From Acidobacteriaceae bacterium (GTDB lineage Bacteria; Acidobacteriota; Terriglobia; Terriglobales; Acidobacteriaceae), in the NCBI GenBank assembly GCA_025360645.1, contig JANYBT010000148.1, positions 1 through 51,434 of the forward strand: a stretch of DNA of 51,434 bases, given 5' to 3'. The number at the start of each line of letters is the position of its first letter. Within the stretch, counting starts at the first letter, position 1. The notes beneath the pieces were generated by a model that was not told the origin of the DNA, searched no databases, and saw only the letters and a program-made list of their open reading frames with translations. The position numbers and the translations under genes are program-made. Shown one piece after another: positions 50,908 to 51,434 of this stretch.

Positions 50908-51434
50908 ATGCCAAAACTGCAAGCCAGCCCGCGCCCGACGATTGCCACGCCCTCCGCGCGCCGCTCGTTCCAGCGCCGCCTGCTCGCCTGGTATGACGTG
51001 CAGAAGCGCGATCTCCCCTGGCGCGCCGACCGCGATCCCTACCGCGTGTGGCTTTCGGAAATCATGTTGCAACAGACGCGCGTGAATGCCGTGCTCGACC
51101 ACTACCGCCGCTTTCTCAAACGCTTTCCCGATCTGCGCACTCTGGCCGCCGCCCGCGAGCCTTCGGTGCTGGCGGCGTGGAGCGGCCTGGGCTACTACCG
51201 CCGCGCCCGCATGTTGCATGCCGCCGCCAAACAAGTTGTCCGTGAATACAGGGGCCGCTTCCCCTCCACCGCCACTGAGCTTCGCAAACTTCCCGGCATC
51301 GGACGCTACACCGCCGCTGCCATCGCCAGCATTGCGTTCGGCGAACCCGCAGCCGTGGTCGATGGCAATGTGCAGCGCGTTCTCGATCGCTTGCTCGGCC
51401 GCAACCTCTCCGAGAACGAAGTCTGGGACCAGGC
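50908..51434 (+). CDS. mutY: A/G-specific adenine glycosylase MutY (5' part, runs off the window)
   Basis: First 175 residues are present and the frame is open at the window end. The base-excision core is clear: DLPWRADRDPYRVWLSEIMLQ, then LQQTRVNAVLDHYRRF, the helix-hairpin-helix KLPGIGRYTAAAIASIAFGE and the catalytic Asp in VVDGNVQRVLDR. MutY removes adenine opposite 8-oxoguanine. The 4Fe-4S cluster and the C-terminal oxoG-recognition domain, if present, lie beyond the window. Confidence 0.93.
   Translation, partial: MPKLQASPRPTIATPSARRSFQRRLLAWYDVQKRDLPWRADRDPYRVWLSEIMLQQTRVNAVLDHYRRFLKRFPDLRTLAAAREPSVLAAWSGLGYYRRARMLHAAAKQVVREYRGRFPSTATELRKLPGIGRYTAAAIASIAFGEPAAVVDGNVQRVLDRLLGRNLSENEVWDQ

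Noticed and set aside
50554-51234. Long N-terminal extension of RlpA
   Set aside because: It overlaps mutY and the small coiled-coil gene on a low-quality frame; the lipoprotein signal begins at GTG 50553.
1-51434. tRNA, rRNA, IS element or prophage genes
   Set aside because: I looked for TTCGANNC-type loops, transposase-like proteins, terminal inverted repeats and phage structural genes and saw none that held up; tRNAscan and an IS database search would settle it.

Overview
The window is GC-rich bacterial chromosome from a Gram-negative, diaminopimelate-type organism: it carries lpxD (lipid A), dapF/mpl/ldcA (DAP-type murein) and outer-envelope lipoproteins. Gene content and style point to Acidobacteriota (Koribacter/Terriglobia-like): DUF1844 protein, HAF-repeat exported protein, BON protein, ECF-sigma/CHAT pairs and an imuA-imuB-dnaE2 cassette. 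The phylum is an inference from gene content; there is no rRNA gene to confirm it. I saw no tRNA, rRNA, CRISPR array, IS element or prophage.

Region 1 (about 0.3-12 kb) is the most unusual part. Two peptide-type ABC permeases, a family-5 solute-binding protein, an ECF sigma factor and a 959-aa TPR-CHAT (caspase-fold) protease are packed with 1-4 nt overlaps or very short gaps. They are followed, on the same strand, by an NtrC-like regulator whose receiver has lost its phospho-aspartate and whose GAFTGA loop is altered, a zinc-finger-like soluble protein, and a secreted subtilase. The subtilase carries 17 copies of the octapeptide QSTGAILD. A strong terminator closes the run. It can be read as a secretion, processing, import and TPR-sensing circuit; that reading is a hypothesis.

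Region 2 (12-21.3 kb): lpxD on the plus strand converges on a long minus-strand operon, mtnP - pfkB-type kinase - GT39-like membrane protein - mgtC - dapF - ldcA - mpl - plsC, which centres on murein recycling and envelope synthesis. Region 3 (21.4-34.3 kb) is housekeeping: a signal-bearing retropepsin/PDZ protein, a HExxH putative metallopeptidase coupled to a 46-aa membrane mini-protein and an isopropylmalate/isocitrate dehydrogenase family enzyme, then ygfZ - DUF1844 - MBL hydrolase - ribF, two EamA transporters flanking a class III aminotransferase, yraN and galT.

Region 4 (34.3-38 kb) has a HAF-repeat exported protein with a one-base frameshift, a polyphosphate glucokinase-like kinase and zwf. 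Region 5 (38-44 kb) is the imuA-imuB-dnaE2 translesion mutasome; dnaE2 contains two in-frame copies of a 76-bp near-perfect palindrome that add about 25 residues each. Region 6 (43.9-47.6 kb) has a PhoB-like regulator preceded by a 15-bp tandem repeat, a PhoU with a long repetitive basic N-terminal tail, a BON protein and hinT. Region 7 (47.7-49.7 kb) is a lower-GC island with a Septu-like ptuA-ptuB pair whose ATPase is broken twice. The window ends with rlpA, a small coiled-coil protein and the 5' part of mutY.
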